Assembly: GCA_030568195.1 (NCBI GenBank)
Contig: JAJLTO010000001.1
Coordinates: 1,550,001-1,614,000, forward strand
Reading direction: 5' to 3'
Source of the DNA: Dipodascopsis uninucleata var. uninucleata
Lineage: Eukaryota; Ascomycota; Lipomycetes; Lipomycetales; Lipomycetaceae
Length of the DNA stretch: 64,000 nt
In this document: piece after piece, positions 32,850-43,899 of the stretch
Position numbering within the stretch: position 1 is the stretch's first letter
Layout of the letters: each line of letters begins with the position of its first letter
Notes under the pieces: generated by a model
Database searches by the model: none
What the model was told of the DNA's origin: nothing
The model's input: the letters and a program-made list of their open reading frames with translations, nothing else
Program-made: the position numbers and the translations under genes

Positions 32850-34622
32850 ATGAGAGAAATAATACATTTATCACTTTCTACGAAGACAAATCACGTTTTG
32901 ACGCATTTTTTCAATACCCAGCAATGCTACCTCGCGTACGGAGACAATTGCCCTGTTAACACTGACATTGTATTTCGTCGAGGTGTTGGTAGAGACGGCA
33001 GCGATACATACACCCCGCGGTGTATGATCTGGGATCTCAAAGGTAACTAGCTGGCTCAGTTCGTAGGACATTGTCGCTGAAATGATCCAAAATCCAATAC
33101 ATCTAACATTTAAAACTTCAGGCGGCTTTGGATATTTGCCCAAGTACTCGGGATCTTATTCGGAGAGTGCTTTTACGACGAGGTAAGAGTGCTTTATTCT
33201 CTAAATTGCGGCAAATGATAGACTTGTATGACCTGTTACTGATTCTGATGTTCTTTCTGCCACAGCGGTCCGATAGAACGAATTGAGCGAAACCAAATAG
33301 AAAAAAGTGAATACATAAGATCACTTGACTCTGATGCCAATGACCCCATAGTTTTGAGTACATCTACGGCAAGATACTGGAGTGACTATTGTAACGTATA
33401 TTACCACCCACGTTCACTACAACAGCTAGGAAACTGGGAGTACCATCCTGAGAAAGCGCCTGACGGTATTGCCAGAGGGAGCCAAAACCTAGATACTGAT
33501 GTCACGCCTAGCACAGACGGGAGTGCTGCCAGCAGTAGCATTCGCAACTTCAGAGGATATGATATAGGAGTAGCAGAGTATCAAGACCCAGCCAACGAGA
33601 ATGGAAGGGAAGCGCTCGACAGAGACTTTAGAGCAATTCTTGAGGAATGCGACAACCTGGGAGGGCTGAATTTGCTTACAGATATAGATTCAGCGTGGGG
33701 AGGCTTTTCATCTGAGCTTTTACGAGATATCAGAGATGACTACATTAGTACTAAACTGCCGGTAATCTCATGGGGACTAGAGACCAATTCTCGGATATCA
33801 CATGCGGATATGTACTCGCGAATAAGATCCCTTGGGTCTCTTATTACATCTTCTACTTTATATGTGCCTGTAAGGATTCCCGGCCCTGGTAGTAATAAAT
33901 ACGAGCCCTTCTTTGGGTCAGCGGAAGCTGCTGCGCGCTTCAACCCAACAAGTCTTTGGCACTCAAGTGCGTTACTCAGTACTGTTCTTGAGACTGTTAC
34001 GTTACCCACGCGGACTTGGATCAGAAATGAGTCCTTGGATTCTATGGTAAACCGACTTGGCGCTGGGTCTGCTGGGTATCGCTCTGTAGTGGGCGATGTC
34101 GACATAGCTGTTGGAGAAGGCGAACGCTTACGTATAGGCTACGACACGAACTATCAGGATCAGGACATTACACAAAGGACTGGATCAGGAAGTCGACGAG
34201 CCTGGAAACAGTCGACTAAAGATAGTTCGTTAACTCAGGATCCACATGTATTTAATCGCTGGAGTGTTGCAAGACGCGGGGGTGCATCGAATGAAGAGCT
34301 TAAAAAGAAAATGTCTCGTTTTATTCCGCCAGAAAAATTGAACCCGTACGACCCAACACGAGGCTATGTTCAGGAATGTACGTTGCCTGTGATATATCCG
34401 GTGCCAGACTCGTTCCCAGACATAGTTGTTGGAGGAAATACCAATGCATTGATATACAGTTCACTTGCTACAACAGTCTCGGTTCGCCGGGAGTTCATCC
34501 AAATAAAAGATTTTGTATCAAAATATGTTCGCGGAGATGAGCGTGAAGAATTGAAGAACGGTTTTGCGGATTTGATAAATGAGTATGAAGATGGATGGTC
34601 GTCAGGAAGCGATAGTGAATAA
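32850..34622 (+). CDS. DML1: Misato/DML1 tubulin-like mitochondrial inheritance protein
   Basis: Three exons (32850-33042, 33122-33182, 33266-34622) encode 536 residues. The N terminus MREIIHLSLSTKTNHVLTHF with VFRRG and TYTPRCMIWDLKGGFG is the conserved Misato segment I. Further blocks (ARYWSDY...HPRSLQQL, then ILEECDNLGGLNLLTDID and WGGFSSELLRDIRDDY) match the tubulin-like core, where LGGL and WGGF occupy positions of tubulin nucleotide and loop segments. DML1 in yeast is essential and affects mitochondrial DNA inheritance; in animals Misato also supports spindle and TRiC functions. Introns of 79 and 83 nt are clean GT-AG. The C terminus is acidic and Ser-rich. It is convergent with the nucleoporin gene. 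Confidence 0.93.
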
Positions 34623-34807
34623 CATCTAAATCGATTAGAGTAAAATATATAAGCACTGTATAACATCTAATAATTTACATAATACATTGAATATACAATT
34701 TAACTGTCGCTACCATTATCTTTATGGAATACACTTATCAAAAAAAGAGATTAAATAAAGCATCTTCCTTTGTTGTTGCTACTAAACCGGCAACTCATGC
34801 TGCAGAA

Positions 34808-37136
34808 TTAGCGTCGTCGTAGTCGTCCTCGCATAGGCGCAAGCCTACGACCAGGAGGTGGAGCGTTTGAGCTAGCTGGTGAGTTAAAAATATTGTCTGG
34901 TGGTGCTGGCGATGCAGATGCAGATGGTGTCGATTGCAGTGGGGTAGATGAAGGTCCACCGAATCCAAATACACTCGCGGGATTCGCAGAAGAAGAAGAA
35001 AAGTTAAACGATGACGTAGATCCAAAACTGAACGATGGCGTAGAGGGAGCAGCTGACGAAACTGCTGCTGGAGTCGACAGTAAGGTTGGAGTTGAGGCGG
35101 CTGGAGGAGCCGTATTAGACGATCCACCGAATGAAAATGAAGGAGCTGTAGAAGATGCTACTGGAGCAGGAGAAGCGGGCACAGCGGGCACAGCAGTTGC
35201 TATAGATGTGGATGATGCTGCTGGATTCTGAGAGCTGTTAAATGAAAAGGATGGGGTAGAAGGCGTAGCAGCAGCAGCCTTCTTGTCAAAAGAGAAAGAG
35301 AATGACTGCGCATTAGACGGTTTGGAATCGCTGGTCGACTCTGGCGCAGACGCTGAAAGCGGCGGCACAGTAGCCGATGTAGCAGGTGGCTTTAATGGTA
35401 CCGCTGCACCAAATGAAAATGCTGGCTTGGCTTCAGAAGATGATGTAGTAGATGACGAACCGAAAACTGATGGTCCAGATGAAGGCACGGAGGTTTGGCC
35501 AGCAGAGCTTGACCCAAAAGAAAAGGAAGGTGCAGTAGAAATCGCACTTGGTGCAGAAGACGAAGGTGCAGAAGATACCGAAGGCGCTGCACCAAATGAG
35601 AACGACGGTGTTATACTCGAAGAAACAGATGCCTCTGGCTTTTTTGCTACGGGAGTCGAGCTAGAAAATGAAAGTGCAGGTGATGGAGAACCGGACACTG
35701 GTGTGGAAAGCTTTGGTGTAGACGATAACCCGGAACCAAATGAAAATGCTGGTGCCGAAGAGGATGATGACGATGTCGCAGGTTGTGAATTCATAGACGA
35801 CATAACTGAGAAAGGCGTAGAGCTCCGAACCGCTGTGCCATTATTCTCTATGTTCTCGGATGAAGCTGGCTTGGTAGGTATAGCAGATGATGGTACTGGG
35901 GTGGATTCTGGCAGAGTAACTGCAGGCTGCGCCGGTGGTGGAATATTTTTCAACTTCTCTTGCAATTCATTAACACGTGAACGTTCTCTCTCTAGCTCAC
36001 TGCGGATTTTGGAAGTTTCGGCATGTGCAGCATCAAGCTCCTTACACAAATTTGCGTTCTCTTCTTGAAGCTTCTGCATCTCTTTTTCGCGTTTTTCGCG
36101 TTCAAGTTGCAGCCTGCGGTCAACAACTTCAGGATCTTCTTCATTTCGTTTAACTACAAGAGTATGCAGTGGACCTAATGCCGGCTTTGGTTTTTGGAAT
36201 GCGGGCGACGCTGCCATAGATGCAGAATCCGCAACAAAGAAGCGACGCTTTTTCAGCGAAGGTTCTTCGGAATCAGAATCACTGAAATCTGCACTGAAAA
36301 ACCCAGGACGGGATCTTCTCTCGGGAGCAATAGATGCAACATCCAGGGGTCGCTTCCGTTCTATAGGCTCCAGGCGCTTGTCTGTTTGTATTGCAATATC
36401 AATACATGCTTGGCGAATCGGTTTTTTGACAGGAACTGAATTGGTGCTACCTAACGCAACTGAGTGGTTGTCTTGGCCAGACGACGAACGCGACAGTGAA
36501 GATGTCAAAGATGTAGATGACAACATTGCTGAACCAGTTGAATCCAAAGCTGCAGCCTCCGTCTGGCCATCTGTGGATGTAGAAACCGAAGTGACGTCGT
36601 ACATCGTCCCGTAATCCGATCTAGAGCCTGCACCACGGCGCGACGTGTGATGTTGCCGAGTGTCATTCGAGTTGGCATAATCTAAAGCTGCATCCTCTCG
36701 ATGCCACGCGCTCTGCTGTTCAACCGCAGTCTCTGTATCAGCCAAACGATGAGCATCAAGTGATGGCTGCAAAGAATGATTGAATACAGATGGGATTACC
36801 TGGGGACGCCTGCGCTTGTTCTGTCTTGAATTTTGCCGTGCAAGAGCGGTCCGGTATGCATTGACAATGGAGACAGGGTCATCTTTGATCCACTAGAAAA
36901 AGAACATATAGTTGTCAACATGTGCATTGGGAGCGTTAATTTCACTTGAACTATCTGAACTCATTTGTGTGCCCCTCTCGCCCTTAAAGTAAAATGTATG
37001 TAGGCCAGTTACGGGATCAAGCAAAACAAAAAAAAATTGCAGGAACCAGCTACAATAACCATCACAAACCACAGACACATCCATTAAGCACAACACTTAC
37101 ATTGATACCAGAAAAATCGAATTTGAACTCCGCCAT
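34808..37136 (-). CDS. FG-repeat nucleoporin (Nup1/Nup124-like)
   Basis: Exon 1 at 37136-37101 encodes MAEFKFDFSGIN. After a 208-nt intron (37100-36893, GTAAGT...CTAG), exon 2 at 36892-34808 continues WIKDDPVSIVNAYRTAL. The total is 706 residues. Features: a basic patch RQNKRRRP near residue 40 that could be a nuclear localisation signal, a coiled coil near 240-310, then about ten FSFG/FG-type repeats from about 365 on, separated by Ser/Ala/Pro-rich spacers. The chain ends in a very basic tail (GRRLAPMRGRLRRR). FxFG repeats bind karyopherins in the nuclear pore channel or basket. The basic C terminus recalls yeast Nup1 and fission yeast Nup124, but repeats hide orthology. A 33-nt stretch at 36799-36767 looks like a mini-intron but is in frame and I keep it as coding. 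Confidence 0.85.
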
Positions 37137-37327
37137 AGCGGATTATGCTTGTTACAAAACAGAAGGCAGAATAAGTACGAGCGAAGGTACAAACTAGTCA
37201 ATTTTTTCTCCCGCCCTTTCTTCGTTTCGTTTCTTGCTAAACTCCAGCATCGCACAACACACTAAAAACTGACATCCAAAAGAGGAACGCTCTGCGTGCG
37301 GCTCATTGCTGGGCCACCGACTAAACA

Positions 37328-37364
37328 TCACGTGCTCTTTGTTCACCTTGCCCATGTCACGTGA
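37328..37364. promoter_or_regulatory. two CACGTG E-boxes ahead of the nucleoporin gene
   Basis: TCACGTGC at 37328-37335 and TCACGTGA at 37357-37364, 29 bp apart, lie about 190-230 bp ahead of the nucleoporin ATG. Paired E-boxes at this distance are a credible bHLH (Cbf1-like) target; binding itself is inferred. Confidence 0.45.
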
Positions 37365-37376
37365 GCGAGCGAGCCA

Positions 37377-37394
37377 TTCTCGGTAAACCGAGAA
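37377..37394. repeat. inverted repeat TTCTCGG-TAAA-CCGAGAA
   Basis: A perfect 7-bp stem with a 4-nt loop. A third CTCGG copy follows at 37397-37401 and a further CCGA shortly after, so alternative pairings are possible. It lies beside the E-boxes in the nucleoporin upstream region. Confidence 0.5.
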
Positions 37395-40300
37395 GTCTCG
37401 GTTGCCGAAGAGAAACTATTGACAACAAATACGAATAGTGATGGAGCTGACGATGGAGCTACCATTTTAGAAGGAGGTGAATAATTCTTCTGCGACTCCC
37501 CAGGTACACTGCTACTAGATCTATAATAGACGGAATGTTTACGAAGCGATTATGTCAGGAGCTGATAGCTCCACGTCGGCAATAAGCGGATTTTGGCGGA
37601 ATGGCTAGCTATGACCGGGCTCCGGTTGCTCATGAGCATAGAGGCTGATTACAGTAAGTGAACTAACTTTGTGCGTTAAGGATGATCTTAAAGGCAGACT
37701 CTGCCGCCAAATATGAGTATGCTAATTCGACGAACGCCATCATTTGTAACAATGGAGCATGTGTATATATGCATATGGGTGTTCTAGCGGTCTTAACAGT
37801 GTAGAGAATGCCTTCAAGGTGATACTGTCTGACGGGGCGTATGCACAACAAGACGTAGGAACCGTGCTCAAAAAATGGTTAAAGCATCCGTCCACGCGAG
37901 ATATTTGAATATGAGTCTGATGATTCAGCGAGTCATTAGATGGAATGTCGCGAGTAAACATCGTATCTGCAAACGGTGGTCTGAGCGCATTTTGAGCACT
38001 ATTTGCAGTACTTAACTAGAAAGCGAGTCCAGTCGTCTAGTATTTGGCATTATTTTGTGGAACTCAAAGTAGTTTTTTACTGCGAACTTTATGTCGAACT
38101 TTGTGCTCGGTATATCCGACACAGGCACAGCGACTAACTGGGACAAAGATTGTGGCTATGCAGAAGTTTAAAGCCGGTAAGCACTCGCACTGATAACGAT
38201 AAGGAGAGGTGCGTGCGGACTATTGCCGGTGATACCCGTGAGTCACTCGCTGACTTCAGAATTTTATTTGATAGGTTTTTTGAAGTCCTTTGCTTTTTCG
38301 CTCAATACTAAAACTACTTTGTCGTATAGCACACTTGGTCTATGCATAAGGCGTGCGCTATTAGATTCAGAGTGACATTTACCAGATGATTAAATCAGCA
38401 CTGACAAATCCGTAATTGTGGTTTAGCTCGTAGACTTATGCAGACCAGGCCAAAGACATACTTTAATATACATAGAATGTGCTCTAGAATTTACAGATAG
38501 TCATTATCAGCACAGCTCTCTATTGGTTTGTGGCACCAGCTCTTGAGCAAGAGACTCTGCGACTGACCATAGAACATGCAGCGCAGTCCGTGCTCTGATG
38601 GCTTTGAGTTTACGAGAGCACGCTCGTGTTCGCAGGTTGTGTACAAGCAAAGCAAGGCATAGGAAATCATGCCAGAGCTCTACTTGTCAGTGAGGGGCCA
38701 TCGCACCGCGAGCTAGCAGATAGTAAGCTATTACGAATGGCCAATCATTTCTAGTCTATTCGTGCAGCTGGGAGTCGTTTTGATCAGCGGCTAGAGCTCT
38801 GCTCAATGCTTGTTTAACGGCAGCAGTGTAGGTATCTAGTAAAACTCTCGGTGATAACAGACTACTTAGCATACAATAAGAGTCTGTATAAGGTCTACAA
38901 TATGAGGTCACTGGATGCGCAAAAGTAGAATTAGCACAAAAATAATGCTTGAAGATATGCGAGTGGCATCGGCGAAGGCGATGAGCAATCTAGCGTTGGC
39001 CCGTTCTCCACCATACTCATGACAGCACACTAATGACGACGATTGCTCGTGCGATACACCCGTATCTTGCTTCGTTTGCACTCCAAAGAAGCTAGTTTAT
39101 CGATAGGAGAAACAAGAGCTGGTGAATTCTTTTCCTGGTGTGCGAAAAATTTTTAGATATTAAAAATCATTCAACCGCATACTTCGCTTGCCCCATTACT
39201 GATCGGTGCGATTCCAGATTAGCATACGACGAGTCGCCCATGTATTCGAATATGCTTGCAGTCTTAGTATACCCGCACCACTCAAAATTGCCTTACGCCT
39301 AATACAGATAACCAGTCGTCAAGAGCTAGATCGCCAGATCCACAAGAGCGATTATCATGACTTATCGGTCAAGTTTATCGCGACTGTACCTACCAGAGGA
39401 AGCTACTTTTATCTAAAGTCAAGAACCCAAACAGAAAAAAAAAACTTAACCACGCCAATCTATGTCAACTAACAGTGGATGAATCAATAGTTGTTTTGTA
39501 CGCTATTCGTTTACCCAAAAAAAGAAACCATCTAGAGATATTAACATAGCTTAATTGACTACAATAAAGAGCTCAATGTATTGGTCGGTCCGTCCGACAG
39601 CAGACGACCGTATCTTTTCTATCCACTGCTATTAGTATCTACAGGTCCGTATACCAAGCAGTTCAATAAGCACGCACCCAGGCTAGAACTATTTTAGACG
39701 CTTTGTCCATTGGTACGGATTCGTACAACCAAGTAGGTCCGCTGCTTTTCATGAATGCATACAGAGAGGAAGGACTTTAAGGCAAGTCTGCTTGCCAGTC
39801 ATTAACGAACATGGAGCATCGGGAAGCAAAAGTTCCATCTGCCTTTGCTGTATTGTCTAGTGCAATGCGATGCATCCGATATTTCGCAGAGTTTTGGATA
39901 TGGCCAGAAGCTTTTCTTTTGAAAGCACAATACGAACTTAGGGCAAAGCCCACATCTGTCTATAGACTTATTAGACAAGTACTACGGTCGAAATAACGTA
40001 GAATATAGCCAACGCGAACTCCTGTTACTAACAATTTCACGAAGCCACCTTTGAAGATAGTGTCGCGATAGTCACTATGGAAGACTAAATTAACACTAAA
40101 CTTATCCTAGCTTATCCAAACTTGTACTAATATGATAATAGCTAGAGTTTTGTACCGAGGAGGAAGGGCCATAACTCCTAAAAATAAGAGTAAGCAAGAG
40201 CAAAAGCCAAAATGTAGTCAGAACTACAGACACTATAGCAATACAATCAGAAAACGCCACTCAAGATACTTGATGGCTTGTGCACGTACTCAGACCCGCC

Positions 40301-40557
40301 ATTTATTTCCTGGCACTCGAACCTTGCTCAATAAAGAGCAGACAAAAAGAGTGCCGAATGTAGTGCTTTTATTTTCATCTTTTTTCATCTTTCTCTGTAC
40401 TCTTCTTCTTGCCATGCAAACACATATTCCATTATCGAGTCAGCAATATAATTAGTCTCGATTTCACGACGATTATAGGATACAGGCAAGTTAGACACAA
40501 TTGAGGCTCTGTGCAGAGATCTGTTTTCCCTGGCTATAGGTATTAAATTCTCGCAAT

Positions 40558-40564
40558 TGAGTCA
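40558..40564 (+). promoter_or_regulatory. TGAGTCA, Gcn4-type site in the VHR1 upstream region
   Basis: Core bZIP site about 65 bp ahead of the TATA element at 40626. Position relative to a TATA box makes it more credible than a random match, but function is inference. Confidence 0.3.
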
Positions 40565-40625
40565 CCTCGCACAGCGTTTACATTCGAAAGCAGCATCTCT
40601 TTACATTATCTTAGCAGTTTTCTAC

Positions 40626-40635
40626 TATATATAAA
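40626..40635 (+). promoter_or_regulatory. TATA box TATATATAAA, putative VHR1 core promoter
   Basis: Consensus TATA element. The next large gene downstream on this strand is VHR1, whose ATG is about 815 bp away. If used, the leader would be about 750-790 nt long and include upstream ORFs (for example 40741-40752 and 41206-41289) unless an intron removes them. Confidence 0.4.
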
Positions 40636-41205
40636 GCAGTCAGTCTCAGCAACGTCCGGCTATTATTTTTTTGCTGTTGATTGTGGTTTGGAAGTCATTT
40701 ACGGCCAAAATTGGTGTGTAGTTGTGTCATCTGGAGACATATGAGAACATAGAAGACGCATAGTGTTTTAATATTATATATTTCATAAGATACGCACACT
40801 TTTCAACAAGCAAGCACATAATTTCAAGAACGCAAGCTCTTTTTATCTAGTCGGCTATCTTATTTTATACCGGGTATTGTTGATTTTAAAAATATCCTAT
40901 TAGTGAAGCAGAGGTTAGTATTGCCTCATATTTTACAGAATTGCATTATTGAAATAGATAACAAAGTCTATTCCATTGTCATCGGGCTCTCAAGCGGTAC
41001 TCCGAGAAAGTGAAGTCAATTAAATTTATCATAGACAGTGTCGCATATTTTCAACACTCTCATATCTTACATAGACGTATTTCTTTATATTGTGACTCAA
41101 CCAGGTTTTATTTCTAATTTCTCGCTACTCACTGGATAGAAATTCCAAATTGTGTAGGAAAGACGCGGCTTATCGAACTAACACGCGCGTTCTCTCCACT
41201 GTCAT

Positions 41206-41289
41206 ATGATAATAACCTTTGTGAGCTTTGGTTACCTGCTTTTTTGTATGAAATACTATCAGGATTCGATCAATTACTTTAGCACTTAA
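41206..41289 (+). other. 27-codon upstream ORF in the putative VHR1 leader
   Basis: ATG at 41206 opens a 27-residue frame that ends with TAA at 41287-41289, 162 nt before the VHR1 ATG. A minimal ORF (ATG AGA ACA TAG) is at 40741-40752. Upstream ORFs of this type commonly lower or condition translation of the main frame. Whether the leader is transcribed is unproven. Confidence 0.3.
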
Positions 41290-41451
41290 TAGCATCTCGT
41301 ATAGATTGGTCTTTGTTTGTATATCAATTTGCCGTTGATCTGTTGATTAAGGGAGCATTACGATTCTCGAACATAGACCTTTTGAGCCTTGGCAACGTTA
41401 CGTACAAGCAGCGAATACGATCGGTTATAAACAGGTAAAGAGCATAGCGGT

Positions 41452-43062
41452 ATGGCGAATGTCCGAGAGCAAAGGACAGTTTTGCCTTCCTTGGCCTCTC
41501 TCTCTTTTTCTCTGCCTCCAATTCCTAATCTTTCGACTACAATAAATACCGCATCAAGAACTCTGCCTGCACTACAGACCCTGCAGCCCTCTCATGAGCC
41601 AATACAGCAGCAAGTTCCACAGCAGATTCCTATTCATGGAAGCGTTCAAGCAAGCTTGCCGGGTCTGCCTTCTCTGTTCACTACTCCTAGTGGTATGACC
41701 ATTGCATCTTCTAGTCCTCCAGTTCAGGCTCCTCCAAACACTTTGGCATCTCAGATATCTGCAGGTTCACATAGTCAAATACGTTCCGCTAGAGGGTCTG
41801 TGAGCTCAATCAGCTCGACGGATACTACTACCTCTTCTTTAAATGGATTTTCAGCATCTTCGTCTTCAACTTCTTCTCTTGCATCTTCATCAATTTCTCA
41901 AGCAGGAACTGCTGTTATGTCATCCTCTCCTTCATCCTCTCTTGATCATGCAGAGATGCAGAGACGCAAATCTTCTATTTTTATTCCTCCCCCTTTGAAG
42001 CGTAGTAATTCTTTGCGTGTTTCAGGGGTCACACAGACTATTCGCTCCAAGTTGCAGTTCACAGACGAGGGAAAGTGGAAAAAGTTTTCTGCTCGAAGGC
42101 TAGAGCTCATAGACTCCATGGACTTATCATCAAAAAAGGCATCAGAGCAGGACGAAGTTATCATCGCAGTAGCAGACACGCTTCGTGAAGAATATGGCTT
42201 CCCTCCACAGACTCTACCTGACTTTGACAAGCTCGTGCGGGCAGCTGTTCAATCAGTCCGTCGAAATAGAAAGCGTCTACCTAAGTCGAAGGCGAGGTCC
42301 AGGTCTCTCTCGTTAGTTGAAGGCGATCTTAGCTCTCCAGGTGTTTCTATACACAGTTCTTCGGCCTCGCTAAGTACTTCAACAACACCAACCAGTCTAG
42401 TACCTGGTTCTACTAGCTTTCAGTCTGGCCCTCCGTCTGATTCCTCGTCAGCCACTACCCCTGACTTGTCTTCTTCTTATCCATCTTATTCATACTTTAC
42501 TTATCGACAGCAAGATTCTATTTTTTCCTCGCAGCAGCAGCAACAACAACAGCAACAGCAACAACAGCAGCAACAACAGCAGCAGCAGCAGGTGAAATAT
42601 TATACTTCGGTATTTAGCCCTTCTGGTGCTAGCGGTGGTATAACAGCAGCGCACATGTCTATCCACTCTCCTATTTCGCCAAGTTCGCCTACTTCGCCAG
42701 GTTCCATTGCACGAAATTCTTATTTGCCTTCCGTTAACTGTGAATTGCTACTGCCTGGTCGAGCTTTAATGTGCTCTATTCCACCATATTCCCCTGTATC
42801 TGCACTATCGGTTCTACGGAACTCTATTCGCGCTTCCATACCAGCATGTCCCTTGACATTCAAAATGTACTATATTAGAGAATTAAATGATTTGCGTACT
42901 CAAATTCTGACCGACACAGATGCTGTTCTTGCTTTACAGCAATCATCAACAAATAAAATATCTAGCGAATGCATACCTCGTATTGAAGTTACCTTTCAAA
43001 CCGATTTAGAGTCAGGAGCTGAACAATCTAGAAGAATTTCTATAGGGGCTCTTGTTGTTTAA
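41452..43062 (+). CDS. VHR1: Vhr1-domain transcription factor
   Basis: Single exon, 536 residues, ATG at 41452. Residues about 190-280 form the Vhr1 domain: GVTQTIRSKLQF, then WKKFSARRLELIDSMDLSSKK, ASEQDEVI, EYGFPP and DFDKLVRAAVQSVRRNRKR. This is the DNA-binding region of yeast Vhr1/Vhr2, which activate biotin-related genes (VHT1, BIO5) and others. Flanking regions are Ser/Pro-rich, with a polyglutamine tract of about 20 residues starting at residue 361. A moderately hydrophobic C-terminal region (about 420-500) is conserved-looking but unassigned. The wider family is fungal only. Regulation of biotin genes is known for yeast; here it is inference. A long leader with upstream ORFs may precede the gene. 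Confidence 0.88.
   Translation: MANVREQRTVLPSLASLSFSLPPIPNLSTTINTASRTLPALQTLQPSHEPIQQQVPQQIPIHGSVQASLPGLPSLFTTPSGMTIASSSPPVQAPPNTLASQISAGSHSQIRSARGSVSSISSTDTTTSSLNGFSASSSSTSSLASSSISQAGTAVMSSSPSSSLDHAEMQRRKSSIFIPPPLKRSNSLRVSGVTQTIRSKLQFTDEGKWKKFSARRLELIDSMDLSSKKASEQDEVIIAVADTLREEYGFPPQTLPDFDKLVRAAVQSVRRNRKRLPKSKARSRSLSLVEGDLSSPGVSIHSSSASLSTSTTPTSLVPGSTSFQSGPPSDSSSATTPDLSSSYPSYSYFTYRQQDSIFSSQQQQQQQQQQQQQQQQQQQQVKYYTSVFSPSGASGGITAAHMSIHSPISPSSPTSPGSIARNSYLPSVNCELLLPGRALMCSIPPYSPVSALSVLRNSIRASIPACPLTFKMYYIRELNDLRTQILTDTDAVLALQQSSTNKISSECIPRIEVTFQTDLESGAEQSRRISIGALVV
42532..42591 (+). repeat. CAG/CAA trinucleotide repeat coding polyglutamine
   Basis: Sixty bases of mixed CAG and CAA codons inside the VHR1 frame, about 20 Gln in a row. 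The CAA interruptions should stabilise the tract against slippage. It is expected to vary in length between strains. Confidence 0.95.
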
Positions 43063-43899
43063 TGCTTGGAGCGCGAGTGCTGTTATGCTTTATTATATGA
43101 AATTATTGAACGATTGTCTCTTTATTATCACTATATCTATTCTATTTATTGTCCTTCAAGTACACGCATATTTTAAGAAGTAACGCAGCTAGTTTTTGTG
43201 ATATTTGGTGTTTATATTTCATTTCTTTGTCTTCTGTTTATGAACATTCAAAGGTGTATTTCTGGTTCCTGGTATATTTTGGTTTCTTTATGTTCTTTTA
43301 TACTTCTTTGTGTCGGCCTGTTGACTTATTTGCTGATTTCTCACGATACATGTATTTTATATCTAGTGTTTTCATATATAAGTGTTAATCTTTTGCTAAT
43401 TTATATTATTCTCCCAGAATAAGAGTGGCCAATTCTATTTATTATGCTTTTTATGCACCTCCTAAATTTCCTGATGATATTACTACTCACAAAAGTATCT
43501 AGCAAGTTTTCAGTAATCTATTACATTATAAGGCAATGACTATACAGATATCCATCTTTGTGATTATATATTTTATGTATTTTGTTTTTTCTTGATGTCA
43601 ACTATTATCTAGTTACTAGGATATTCAAAATGTTTAATGTGTTTATTAACGAATCATAGTAAAAAATGAAATACACGCTACACTACTTTACTATCAGCTC
43701 ATACAATATACTTTTATTGTCTTGTCATTTCGACTCCTAGATAATATAAAATACTATTTACGTCACTATTTCGTTCTAATCGAAAGGATTATCAGTAGAA
43801 TCTCTAATGAAATTGTAGAACATGTGTCTGGAATACCAACCAGTAGACATCCAGCTCTCTTGTGCGATCTGTACAGGTAACAATCCAGAAATGCTATAC
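43063..43899. other. convergent intergenic region VHR1/SRP68
   Basis: Strongly T-rich on the plus strand, which yields Phe/Tyr/Cys-rich open frames (43149-43388, 43198-43422) that I treat as artefacts of composition. It holds the 3' ends of both genes. The frame at 43776-44021 runs over the SRP68 stop and is a shadow. Confidence 0.6.

Larger units (their letters stand above)
37137..41451. other. 4.3-kb gene-poor region between nucleoporin and VHR1
   Basis: No supportable protein or RNA gene. The left end is the nucleoporin promoter (two CACGTG boxes, a CTCGG hairpin). The right end, from about 40550, looks like the VHR1 promoter and a long leader (TGAGTCA, TATATATAAA, small upstream ORFs). 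Frames at 39206-39472, 39811-39996 and 40132-40455 have no recognisable domain. The middle (37.5-40.4 kb) has mixed composition and no visible direct or terminal repeats. Confidence 0.5.

Noticed and set aside
34893-36068. Long acidic open frames on plus (112 and 261 codons)
   Set aside because: They are antisense to the Ser/Ala/Pro- and FG-rich nucleoporin coding sequence; repetitive codons leave the opposite strand open.
40310-40330. Reverse-strand GGTTCGAGT resembling a tRNA B box
   Set aside because: The T stem does not pair and no A box is found at the right distance.
43149-43422. Two overlapping hydrophobic frames downstream of VHR1
   Set aside because: They arise from T-rich 3' flank sequence (Phe/Tyr/Cys/Leu runs), with no domain.
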